Shown here piece after piece: positions 55,558-63,209 of a DNA stretch of 64,000 bases (its first letter is position 1; the number at the start of each line of letters is the position of its first letter). The notes beneath the pieces were generated by a model. It saw only the letters and a list, made by a program, of their open reading frames with translations. It had not been told where the DNA came from and ran no database searches. Made by a program: the position numbers and the translations under genes. Origin of the DNA: CAYQVO01 sp964421085 (lineage in GTDB: Bacteria > Bdellovibrionota_C > UBA2361 > CAYQVO01); assembly GCA_964421085.1 (NCBI GenBank), contig CAYQVO010000013.1, forward strand, positions 16,798-80,797. The letters run 5' to 3'.

Positions 55558-55998
55558 ATGGAGTGGTGGATCTGGATTCTGGCTGGTATCGCGATGAGCT
55601 TTGCCGAGATTGCGTTGACGCCCGGCGTTTTTGTTCTGCTCTTCTTTGGAATCAGCGCGCTCTTTGTAGGCATTCTTGTCGGCATTGGAATCGGCGGTCC
55701 TTTCTGGCTTCAGGGCGCGATATTCGTGGTGATTGCTATCAGCCTTCTTGCTCTCTTCCGCGGAAAGGCGCGAAAACTTATGGGCCTGAGAGGCTGGCAG
55801 ATGGATTTCGATTCCGTAGTCGGAGGTGTGGCCATTTCGCGGGCTGAGATACAGCCCGGCGATACCGGAAAAGCGGAGTTCCGGGGTTCAACCTGGAATG
55901 TGGTCAACACCGGAGGCAGCGTGCTGTATCCCGGTGACCAGTGTCGAATCGAGCAGTTGAACGGGCTGGTGCTGTCGGTCAAGAGTGAAAAAGAGTAA
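55558..55998 (+). CDS. NfeD-family membrane protein
   Basis: A 146-residue protein. It starts MEWWIWILAG after AGGAGG, has two to three membrane helices in the first 75 residues and an OB-fold C-terminal domain (GDTGKAEFRGSTWNVVNTGG, PGDQCRIEQLNGLVLSVK). This is the short NfeD type lacking the protease domain. Members almost always sit beside an SPFH-domain gene and act with it in membrane microdomains; here the SPFH gene starts 12 bases downstream. Confidence 0.93.
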   Translation: MEWWIWILAGIAMSFAEIALTPGVFVLLFFGISALFVGILVGIGIGGPFWLQGAIFVVIAISLLALFRGKARKLMGLRGWQMDFDSVVGGVAISRAEIQPGDTGKAEFRGSTWNVVNTGGSVLYPGDQCRIEQLNGLVLSVKSEKE

Positions 55999-56010
55999 GG
56001 AGAAATAAAA

Positions 56011-56928
56011 ATGGGAGCATTTTTCATTCCCGCAATAATTGTAATCTTCGTTCTGATAGTCGCTGTAAAGACAGCCATCGTTGTTCCCCAGCAGGTGGCC
56101 GCTGTGGTGGAGCGGCTCGGGAAATACCAGGACACACTGGGCGCTGGACTTCACTTCCTGATTCCTTTTTTTGACAAGGTGCGCTACCGCCTCAACCTGA
56201 AGGAGGTCGCGATGGAGGTTCCCGAGCAGATATGCATAACAAGGGACAACGTGCAGGTCGCAGTCGACGGAATCCTTTATTACAAAGTGGTGAACGCCGA
56301 GCGCGCCGCTTACGGCGTTTTTAATTTTGAGTTCGCGCTGACACAGCTTTGCCAGACTGCCCTCAGAAGCGAGATTGGCAAGATAGAGCTGGACAGGACC
56401 TTTGAGGAAAGAACGCAGATTAACGCTCTCGTAGTGAGCGAACTCGACAAGGCTTCCGAACCGTGGGGTGTGAAAGTGCTCCGGTATGAAATCAAGAACA
56501 TTCAGCCGCCGACAGAAGTGCTTGCCGCCATGGAAAAACAGATGCGGGCAGAACGGGAAAAGCGGGCGATGATTCTCAATTCCGAAGGTGATCGTGATTC
56601 AAGAATCAATGTCGCCGAAGGCGAAAAACAGCAGGTAATCAAGCAGTCCGAGGCAACCAGGGAGCAGCAGATCAACATTGCGCAGGGCCAGGCTGCGGCG
56701 ATTGTGGCGGTCGCGACGGCCACAGCCGAGGGACTGAGGCAGATAGCAGTCGCGATAAACGAGCCCGGCGGATTCGAGGCGGTGCAGCTCCGCGTGGCGG
56801 AAAACTACATCCAGCAGCTTGGACAGATAGCGAAGGCTTCAACTTCGCTTGTTCTGCCTTCGAATCTGACCGATGTGAGCGCGGTAGTCGGGACAGCGCT
56901 GGAGGTGATAAGGAAAAGACCGAAGTAA
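56011..56928 (+). CDS. SPFH/band-7 (stomatin-like, QmcA-type) membrane protein
   Basis: A 305-residue protein with a single N-terminal membrane helix (FFIPAIIVIFVLIVAVK) and an SPFH domain starting VPQQVAAVVERLGKYQDT. The helical part (EKQMRAEREKRAMILNSEGDR) precedes a coiled coil and the family end TSLVLPSNL. Stomatin-like proteins oligomerise in the membrane and help organise or protect membrane proteins. It forms a two-gene unit with nfeD. Confidence 0.95.
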   Translation: MGAFFIPAIIVIFVLIVAVKTAIVVPQQVAAVVERLGKYQDTLGAGLHFLIPFFDKVRYRLNLKEVAMEVPEQICITRDNVQVAVDGILYYKVVNAERAAYGVFNFEFALTQLCQTALRSEIGKIELDRTFEERTQINALVVSELDKASEPWGVKVLRYEIKNIQPPTEVLAAMEKQMRAEREKRAMILNSEGDRDSRINVAEGEKQQVIKQSEATREQQINIAQGQAAAIVAVATATAEGLRQIAVAINEPGGFEAVQLRVAENYIQQLGQIAKASTSLVLPSNLTDVSAVVGTALEVIRKRPK

Positions 56929-56952
56929 GAACCGAGGTTCTTCGGCTTCGCC

Positions 56953-57837
56953 TCAGTCGCGCTGCACTGCGGCTTTCACCCCTTCCCTGATCGTTCCGTG
57001 CCGGAACTCGAACCCAGCCTTCAAAAGTTTTTCCGGTACCGCTCTTTCGCTGGATAATAGTCCCTCATCCGCCATTTCTCCGAACATTATCCGGAGCATG
57101 AATGCGGGAACCCACGCGATGGCGGGCTTGTGAAGCGTTTCCGCAAGTGCAGATGTGAAAAAGGAATTTGTAACAGGTTCCGGTGCGCAGATGTTTACAG
57201 GACCGTCAATTGAAGAATTCTTCATGCAGAAACCGATTGCCCGCACGGCGTCTTCGACTTCAATCCAGCTGACGTACTGTGTGCCCGGGCCAAGCCGGCC
57301 GCCAAGACCGAACGAAAAAGGCCCAATCATCCTTGCAAGCGCGCCTCCGTTCCGGGAGAGAACTATGCCGAACCGTAAATTAACGACACGCGATCCTGCT
57401 TCTCCGGCGGTCGAAGCTGCCGCCTCCCATTCTCTGCACACATCTGCCAGAAAACCTGAACCGGCGCCGGAATCCTCTGTCAGGACAGCATCGCCGCGGT
57501 TTCCATATATTCCGACGGCAGATGCGTTGAGAAGTGTCACGGCGGATGGAGAAGCAAGTTGCGAAATTACACGGCTTAAAAGCCTGGTGCTTTCAACCCT
57601 GCTGTCCCGTATCCGCTTCTTCTTTTCGCTGGTCCAGCGTCCTTCGGAAATATCTTCTCCGCACAGGTTTATGATGAAATCACATTCAGATAACAACGAT
57701 ATATCAAGGACGCCGGACGATGGATCCCAGTCTGGGCCCCGTTTGAGAGCGGTTACTTCGAAGCCCTCGGCTGATAAATACCTCGAAAGCGCTGTGCCAA
57801 TCAGTCCGGATGCTCCTGCGACTGCCGCCCGTGCCAT
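56953..57837 (-). CDS. TIGR01777-family NAD-dependent epimerase/SDR
   Basis: A 294-residue protein with the Rossmann motif VAGASGLIGTALSRYL at residues ~6-21 and the family segments INLCGEDISEGRW and NASAVGIYGNRGD. The C-terminal domain (FRHGTIREGVKAAV) is the DUF1731 end. This is the TIGR01777 subgroup (YfcH-like) of the extended short-chain dehydrogenases, whose substrate is unknown. It lies 3 bases after the yqeY stop, on the same strand. Confidence 0.92.
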   Translation of the reverse strand: MARAAVAGASGLIGTALSRYLSAEGFEVTALKRGPDWDPSSGVLDISLLSECDFIINLCGEDISEGRWTSEKKKRIRDSRVESTRLLSRVISQLASPSAVTLLNASAVGIYGNRGDAVLTEDSGAGSGFLADVCREWEAAASTAGEAGSRVVNLRFGIVLSRNGGALARMIGPFSFGLGGRLGPGTQYVSWIEVEDAVRAIGFCMKNSSIDGPVNICAPEPVTNSFFTSALAETLHKPAIAWVPAFMLRIMFGEMADEGLLSSERAVPEKLLKAGFEFRHGTIREGVKAAVQRD

Positions 57838-57840
57838 GTT

Positions 57841-58287
57841 TCATCCGATTACCTGCCGCGCAATATCACTTGCCGCCTTTGCGTCATACTGCCCTGGGCA
57901 GGATTCCTTAAGGGCCTTCATGACGGTGCCGAGATTGATTGACGGATTCTCCGCCTTAAGCTTCTCGACGATGCTCCGAATCTCGTTCTCGGAAAGCTGG
58001 CCCGGGAGAAATGCTTCAAGAGCCGCCATCTCCGTCCTCAGCTGTTCCTGAAGATCGGTACGCGCCGCCTTCTCCGCAAACTCGAGTTCCTCCTTTCGCT
58101 TTTTGATCTCACGCTTGAGGACCGACACGGCATCCTCGTCGGAAAGACTTTCGACCTTCTTCTGAATTTCTTCGTACTGGATCCCGCTTATTGCGCTTCT
58201 GATTGCGTTGAGCTTGACCTGCTCTTTCGCCTTCATCGCCTGCTTCAACCCATCGCGCAGCGCTTCTTTGACTGTCGTCATGGCCAT
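57841..58287 (-). CDS. GatB/YqeY domain protein
   Basis: A 148-residue YqeY protein: KEQVKLNAIRSAISGIQYEE at residues ~20-35, QEQLRTEMAALEAFLPGQLSE in the middle and NLGTVMKALKESCPGQYDAK near the end. It has the two-domain helical fold also found in the C terminus of GatB and may interact with tRNA. Full length. It is co-directional with the TIGR01777 gene. Confidence 0.93.
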   Translation of the reverse strand: MAMTTVKEALRDGLKQAMKAKEQVKLNAIRSAISGIQYEEIQKKVESLSDEDAVSVLKREIKKRKEELEFAEKAARTDLQEQLRTEMAALEAFLPGQLSENEIRSIVEKLKAENPSINLGTVMKALKESCPGQYDAKAASDIARQVIG

Positions 58288-58318
58288 CTCCCTTCAAAAA
58301 TTACGAAAGCAGTTCAGA

Positions 58319-58651
58319 TCAGCGCTGCCAGCCCTCGAGAAACTTCTGAAGCTTCTTGGTGGTCTCCGGGCTGATCAGGTGCTCCGTTTTGCACGTGTCT
58401 ATTTCAGCCTGTTCCGGGCTTACCTTCAATACGTCCGTGAGGAACTGTTGAAGCACCGTCTTTCTGGACATTATTGTCCTGGCGAGTCCTTCACCCTCTT
58501 CAGACAGCGTCAGAAACTTGTTGTCGTCCTCGATTACGAGACCCTTGTTTTTAAGACTCTTCAGGTTAGTCGAAGCACTNNNNNNNNNNNGGGTTACGTT
58601 ATTCTCTTCGAATGCTTTCCAGACATCGGAATTGAAGCCATTAGTATCCAT
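58319..58651 (-). CDS. DtxR/MntR-like metal-dependent repressor (gap inside)
   Basis: About 110 residues from ATG 58651, preceded by AAGGG. A winged-helix DNA-binding part (SASTNLKSLKNKGLVIEDDN, then LTLSEEGEGLA) is followed by the metal-binding dimerisation domain RKTVLQQFLTDVLKVSPEQA and DTCKTEHLISPETT, with the Cys, Glu and His expected of DtxR/MntR proteins. A run of N (58580-58590) removes part of the recognition helix region, so the real length is uncertain. It lacks the C-terminal SH3 domain, like MntR. The regulated metal cannot be told. Confidence 0.75.
   Translation of the reverse strand: MDTNGFNSDVWKAFEENNVTXXXXSASTNLKSLKNKGLVIEDDNKFLTLSEEGEGLARTIMSRKTVLQQFLTDVLKVSPEQAEIDTCKTEHLISPETTKKLQKFLEGWQR
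58580..58590. other. Assembly gap
   Basis: Eleven N bases in the DNA-binding region of the DtxR-like repressor. The true gap is probably longer, because several residues of the helix-turn-helix are missing. Confidence 0.95.
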
Positions 58652-58711
58652 TACAAACCCTTGATAAAATACGTTTTTGTTGTTTGGATGCTCAAACCAG
58701 TACAATACCAC

Positions 58712-58923
58712 GCCACCAAGAGATGCACAAGGAATCGGTCCGCTCAGTAACTAGAACGCCCGTTCTCAAGACAAGTGTCCTCTCCGCCATTTATGTCCAG
58801 GTTGACAGTTCTTCAACAGCTCCCACAGGCTGATGGTGATCATATTTGCATGATGATGTTTGGTCTTCGAACTGTGTGAAGCTCGCGATGAACCTCAAGG
58901 TTCCCTCAGACGCGAGCGCCCGG
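58712..58923. other. Non-coding stretch
   Basis: I see no gene, tRNA or clear repeat here. It separates the DtxR-like gene from the minus-strand terminator at 58924. Confidence 0.4.
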
Positions 58924-58958
58924 AAAAAAAGAAGAGGCGGGAGCCTTCTCCCGCCTCT
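58924..58958 (-). terminator. Strong intrinsic terminator, minus strand
   Basis: An 11-base perfect stem (AGAGGCGGGAG at 58933-58943 with CTCCCGCCTCT at 58948-58958) and a 4-base loop are followed on the minus strand by TCTTTTTTT. This is a textbook rho-independent terminator. It lies directly downstream of the tiny ORF at 59010-59060. Confidence 0.85.
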
Positions 58959-59009
58959 AATGATTTTCGGTTTATTGACGCCTTCTGCCGAAAACCAGAA
59001 TGCCGTTAC

Positions 59010-59060
59010 TTAAACAATCCAGCAACGACAGAGAGGCGTCACGTTGTATGATGAGTTCAT
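59010..59060 (-). CDS. Tiny ORF behind a near-perfect Shine-Dalgarno
   Basis: A 16-residue frame (MNSSYNVTPLCRCWIV) starts at ATG 59060, 6 bases after AAAGGAGGTGATCC, which is complementary to the whole 16S rRNA 3' end. A 36-residue frame (ATG 59167) ends on the overlapping ATGA. The intrinsic terminator follows 51 bases after the stop. The ribosome site and terminator suggest a real short transcript; the peptide itself has no recognised family and could be a leader. Confidence 0.35.
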   Translation of the reverse strand: MNSSYNVTPLCRCWIV

Positions 59061-59426
59061 TGACGGATCACCTCCTTTGAAAAAAAGTTTACAGGCACGC
59101 CAAAGACACTCCGGCTACCGAAAAGACGGATATGATTCTTCGACGCCTCTTGCAGAAGAAGCGGCATAATTACCGCCCCGTGCTCAGAGGAGACAGCAGT
59201 TCCTCGCGAGGATTATCCTTCATTTTGAGTTGATTGCACAACAACCTCCTTCGCCCAAACCGGAACTTTTCGCCAGGTAAATCGGAAGGGGATGGCTGAA
59301 AAAGCCTTCAACAATCCCGCGGTATCGAGGGATTTTCCTGAGGGCGATGATGCCATGGGGAATAACTGCAGCCCTTGAGCGCGATCATTGCGGGCAGTGG
59401 AGTCGCGCAGTTCAGCAAAGAGTCTT

Positions 59427-59675
59427 TCAGGACTTGAGAATCCACCAGATGTCGCTTTCCGCAGGACTGCACCCCCCTGTAAGCCCTCTTGCGCCCGCAA
59501 ATTCTTCCACCGCCTGCCTGACGGAAGGCCATCGGTGGTCATGACCCGCAAAAAGTCCTCCGGAACGGACCGCCGGATACCATGCTTCAGTATCTTCTTT
59601 CACGGCCTCATAAGAGTGATCGCCGTGCGGTGTTTCTTCGAACATATCCTGAATTCTGCGCGAAAAATGCCGCAA
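59427..59675 (-). pseudogene. Remnant of a class I SAM methyltransferase
   Basis: About 82 residues carrying GDHSYEAVKEDTEAWYPAV, SGGLFAGHDHRWPSVRQAVE and ESDIWWILKS. This is the C-terminal third of a Methyltransf_24-type methyltransferase, the kind found in surface-glycan clusters. The SAM-binding first two thirds are missing; the upstream bases, in all frames, do not show the GxGxG motif. I take it as a decayed fragment. Confidence 0.55.
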
Positions 59676-59850
59676 GTGGAAAACTTCAAATTGATCAACG
59701 CAGGCGAAAGCGCCGGCTTCCGTCGAAGAAGTGAATCTGCCGGAAGAAAAGTTCGATGAGGCGGAAGCTGTGACTGCTGTGGGCGGCCGGTTCAGGTTTG
59801 ACTTTCATCCTTATAAGATTAAGACGTTCAGGGCGGGGTTCTGACCGGGA
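59676..59850. other. Non-coding stretch
   Basis: Between the methyltransferase remnant and the nucleotidyltransferase gene I see no supported gene. Confidence 0.35.
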
Positions 59851-60366
59851 TTACCCGGAAAGTATCTCCTCGATAGCGTAAAGTGTTTTTTGAGGGAAAC
59901 GATCGACTGGGTAGTATTGAATGATTATTTCCACCGCCTTTTCGTACTTCTCGACATTGAGATATCTCAGGAGAAATCGCACATCATCTTCGTCATGAAA
60001 CTCTTTCCCTATCCTCATTGAAAGGCATTTCATCGCAAGGAGATACTCAGGTGGGGCGACGAGAACATGCAGATTAGGGAGTTCAAGGAAAGAATTGAAC
60101 GACGCGCCGTCCGAGAAGAAGCCCTTTACAGCATCATTCAGCCAGTCCTCGCTAGTTCCTTCTTCTGCGGCTATCTGCACTGCAAGTTCACGTATGGTGT
60201 TTTTCGGGGCAAATAATGCATCCAGATCCTTTGTTGATGCCCGCGCAATGAAGGCCAGGCACATCACTGCCCCTCCGAGGAGATAAAGCTCTCCCTTTAC
60301 GCCCTTGCCTGCGAGGAGTTCGTTCAGTCTTTTCAGCAGTCTGAGAATTTCCTTCCTGTGCAGCAT
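59851..60366 (-). CDS. Nucleotidyltransferase-like protein, probable toxin of a TA pair
   Basis: A 171-residue protein with a nucleotidyltransferase-type core: YLLGGAVMCLAF then RASTKDLDALF, where the Asp pair would bind metal, and PPEYLLAMKCLSMR further on. This is the DUF6036/AbiEii-like fold. Its start is 2 bases after the reconstructed stop of an RHH gene, the usual antitoxin-toxin order. Related toxins transfer nucleotides to tRNA or proteins; the target here is unknown. Confidence 0.75.
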   Translation of the reverse strand: MLHRKEILRLLKRLNELLAGKGVKGELYLLGGAVMCLAFIARASTKDLDALFAPKNTIRELAVQIAAEEGTSEDWLNDAVKGFFSDGASFNSFLELPNLHVLVAPPEYLLAMKCLSMRIGKEFHDEDDVRFLLRYLNVEKYEKAVEIIIQYYPVDRFPQKTLYAIEEILSG

Positions 60367-60368
60367 GA

Positions 60369-60853
60369 TCAGACTCTGTCTCCTGTTGATGCATCCAGAA
60401 AGATATTCCGCCGTTTGAAGGGCGGTGGAGAGTTAAGCAGCAGGTGCAGCCGAAGAGATGTCAGACCGGAATCGAAACTGGGCGCCTGCAGGGGGGGATC
60501 CCGCCTGTCCAGTCTGGAGCTTTGATGTTCTTCTTTGCTGCTGCATATTCAACCATAGCCGCGACGCGATTCCGGAGTTCGGGCGACATGCTCCCGGTGG
60601 GGGGATCGAAAACCGCATTACTGAAGGATTGATGTGGAAGCTTTGTAAGGAAATCATTTATTTCAGCAAGAACAAAGGACGGATCCGAAGCCTTGGCGAG
60701 CCTGCGTGTGAGCTCTCGAAAATCTTCCCCGGGCCCTCTCAGGCACCTTTCCAGAACCCACGATGATACATCCCTTCCGGCCTTTTCGGCCTCGCGCTTT
60801 ATAGCTTTCTTTTCCTGGGGCGTGACGCGTATCTGAAGCTGCTGTGTCTTCAT
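60369..60853 (-). pseudogene. RHH-type antitoxin, frameshifted at a G7 tract
   Basis: The N terminus (KTQQLQIRVTPQEKKAIKRE, then GRDVSSWVLERCLRG) is a ribbon-helix-helix DNA-binding domain like those of antitoxins. As written the frame ends at 60461 after KAPDWTGGIPP. Inserting one base in the G7 run at 60491-60497 continues it as LQAPSFDSGLTSLRLHLLLN and SPPPFKRRNIFLDAST to a stop at 60369, the expected family ending. Either the assembly lost one G, or the antitoxin is truncated here and the toxin unopposed. Confidence 0.75.
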
Positions 60854-61200
60854 TTCTTTATTCTAAAGGGAAGGAAGGACGGTGTCAGTACGCCGTATTG
60901 ACATGATCATAATGGTGGTAATTGTTGGACTGGTGAATTTTCCCATGTTCCCATGTGTACCCGGGCTGCTCCGTCTGGTCCGCACGCCGAAGAGTTCGAG
61001 GAGAGATAACTCGCCGTTTCCCCCGGGCATTTTCTTGAATTAACTTGAACTTTCCTTACCTGGAAAAGCCGCCCGGGTACAGCATTTTTAACCTTCGATC
61101 ATCGGTGAACTTGACAATAAGGCTTCGAAAAAACCTCCCTTATGCGGCTTAGCTTCCCGACATGTGCTATTATTCCCCGGCCCTGACAGTAATCACCAGA
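60854..61200. other. Non-coding stretch with distant inverted repeat
   Basis: A perfect 10-base pair, GTACCCGGGC (60957-60966) and GCCCGGGTAC (61071-61080), encloses about 104 bases. TTGACA hexamers at about 60894 and 61112 could be -35 boxes, but neither has a good -10. The divergent antitoxin and plus-strand orphan both need promoters here. No RNA gene is recognised. Confidence 0.4.
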
Positions 61201-62607
61201 ATGGATATATCTTTCGAGCCTGGAAAAGTGAGCTTCCGATCTCCGTCTCGTGAAGGCGTCGAGAGGCTTTTTCTGGAAAACTTGGGGCTTATTCTCAGGG
61301 ACATACTCCGAGAACTTTTTCTAAGTCAGGATTTTTCCGCTGAAGGCGCTTGTCTCGCATTTCAGGAGGAAGTTATCTCCAGGCCTGTTGAAATCCCGGC
61401 TGAAGAAGTCAGAAAAAGATCCCCGGCAGATGTTATCAGCGAAGCGGGTTCTCCTCTTGAATCGCTTGTCATGCCTCCTGCATTTCAATATTCCGTTGTT
61501 TTCGCAATATGGGATAGCGAGCGGACGCTGCGTGAGCTGGAGAAGATTCACCACAACCCGGTATTTCGGGCAACAGTACTTCCTCTTATGAGGCGAGTTG
61601 ATGATATTCTGCGTCAGGGGGGCGAGGGAACCGTTGACTCTCTTATCGAAACAATCGAGCCTCTTATCGGAAATAGAGATTACACTATCGAAAATGCCGA
61701 CCAATGGCTGCTCTTTTGCTTCCCGTATTTGCCAAACGACCTCCGGCGAGTTGTAGCGGGCCTTTTCGAGGCAAACCTTGATATAGCTTTTCTTTCAAAT
61801 GCTGCATCCGAGGAAAGCGCAATTCCCCGTGAGTTTCTTGAAAATCTCATCACTCATTTAAGATTATCAGTTTTCCTGAACCGCTCTTACAGAGGCGATT
61901 TGAACAAGCCGCCGTACGGAGGCTCGGAAAGCGCTGTGAATAAGATAGCGAAGATTCTGGCTGAAGACAGAGTCGTCCTTGCAAAGGTCGAAGACCTGGC
62001 GCAGCGCGACGAGCGATCTGGATTTCTTCTCGACGGATATCAGAAACACATGGTATCGCGAAGGGAGCTCATGTTTGAAAGGAATCAGTTCCTGGGTACC
62101 GAATTACTCATGTTCACAGATATAGGTCACTGCTTTCCAGCCGGCACACAAGAACTTCACGATTGCCTTTTGGGAGCTATCGGCGGCATCCCCACGTATA
62201 ACAAACGTGAAAAGGATGGGCGCCTTGCCGTAGTGTTCGAAGATGATCCGATCCATATGGAGCGCGTTTGTGATTTGATAGAAAATTATTCATCTCTTTC
62301 TGTTCATCCTCAAGGCGGGAGATGCAGAAAGCCCGAAGAAGTCGCGCCATTTGCTGACGATGAGAGAGTTGCCCTTTTCGTGCTCGATGTTGCAAACGAT
62401 GAAGACAGGTACGCCGGAATTGCCGTGGCGCGAATGCTCGCTGAAAGGATTCGGGAAAGAGGCCTCAAGCCGAATACTGGAGCAGCTCCAAGGATAGTTG
62501 TACAAAGCAGCTCATCAGAATTAGTTCAAACGGCAAAGAAAGAACTACGCGACACAGGGATTTCGGAGATCGACATAATGCTGAAATCAAGCAGGCTGCC
62601 TTTCTGA
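61201..62607 (+). CDS. Orphan protein with C-terminal receiver (REC) domain
   Basis: About 468 residues from ATG 61201; an in-frame ATG at 61162 is also possible. Residues ~1-330 are mostly helical without a known domain (AFQYSVVFAIWDSERTLREL, WLLFCFPYLPNDLRRVVAGL). Residues ~340-465 look like a response-regulator receiver: the acidic pocket in LAVVFEDDP, the phosphoacceptor Asp in LFVLDVAND (~395), the Ser in RIVVQSSS and the Lys in DIMLKSS (~462). A receiver at the C terminus with an unknown N-terminal output is uncommon. No histidine kinase is nearby. Confidence 0.75.
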   Translation: MDISFEPGKVSFRSPSREGVERLFLENLGLILRDILRELFLSQDFSAEGACLAFQEEVISRPVEIPAEEVRKRSPADVISEAGSPLESLVMPPAFQYSVVFAIWDSERTLRELEKIHHNPVFRATVLPLMRRVDDILRQGGEGTVDSLIETIEPLIGNRDYTIENADQWLLFCFPYLPNDLRRVVAGLFEANLDIAFLSNAASEESAIPREFLENLITHLRLSVFLNRSYRGDLNKPPYGGSESAVNKIAKILAEDRVVLAKVEDLAQRDERSGFLLDGYQKHMVSRRELMFERNQFLGTELLMFTDIGHCFPAGTQELHDCLLGAIGGIPTYNKREKDGRLAVVFEDDPIHMERVCDLIENYSSLSVHPQGGRCRKPEEVAPFADDERVALFVLDVANDEDRYAGIAVARMLAERIRERGLKPNTGAAPRIVVQSSSSELVQTAKKELRDTGISEIDIMLKSSRLPF

Positions 62608-63133
62608 ATGAGGGCCTGGGGATCCGGCAAACCGTTACGCTCCCGCGAAACCTGACGTGCATCCCCCTTCGCCGAAGCCTTGAGCGGTGAATTTACCTGT
62701 GAGTAAATCAAAAAAATATTCCAGGCCCCATACTGCTTCTGCGCACCCCCTCGACAAGCTCGGGGCTTTCAGCCGGCGACTTATCACTTTTGTATGAGGT
62801 TTATGGTCTGAAAGCCCTCACGCTGAAGTTAGCGGCGTTCCCGCCTTCGCGCAAGGCTTCGGCGAGGCGAGCCGCTTGCTTGTCCGCTGTAACTCCGAAG
62901 GAGCGAAGGTGGAAGTCTTTAACGCGGGACTCGCTTCGCTCGCTCCCCCTTGCGGGCCTTCGTTTCTCGAGTGCACGTTGGATGAATATACGTCTCATTC
63001 CTTGAAATTTACCGACGGCCCCCCGTGCCAATAGCGTCTCTCCGTTGAGCGAGGACCCAATGCTTTTATTTCACATGGGATAAACCCGATGAGGCGATCT
63101 GAAATTCTCTTCTAAGAGCCTGTTAAGAGAACA
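62608..63133. repeat. Non-coding region with palindromic repeats, left flank of the IS
   Basis: Contains REP-like palindromes such as CCCCTCGACAAGCTCGGGG near 62748 and GACTCGCTTCGCTCGCTCC near 62928. Overlapping open frames on both strands between 62790 and 63031 look like shadows of these repeats and not genes. The left end of the IS110-type element probably lies in the last part; the exact border cannot be set without its other copy. Confidence 0.4.
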
Positions 63134-63209
63134 GGTCTCCTCATAAAATTACTTGTATAGCAAAACGAGGTCATTCTTTCGAATGCCTCAAATTTTAGAG
63201 GAGGAGACC
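63134..63209 (+). promoter_or_regulatory. Inverted repeat that could hide the transposase ribosome site
   Basis: GGTCTCCTC (63134-63142) is exactly complementary to GAGGAGACC (63201-63209), which contains the Shine-Dalgarno of the transposase. Pairing would block translation, a known way that IS elements limit read-through from outside promoters. In IS110-family elements the 5' leader may also produce a guide (bridge) RNA. Confidence 0.5.

Noticed and set aside
59064..59077. GGATCACCTCCTTT on the + strand, identical to the 3' end of 16S rRNA
   Set aside because: No other 16S sequence precedes it. On the minus strand it is an ideal Shine-Dalgarno before an ATG, a simpler explanation.
62790..63031. 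Overlapping 71- and 76-codon frames on opposite strands
   Set aside because: Both cover palindromic repeats and have low-complexity composition typical of non-coding repeats.
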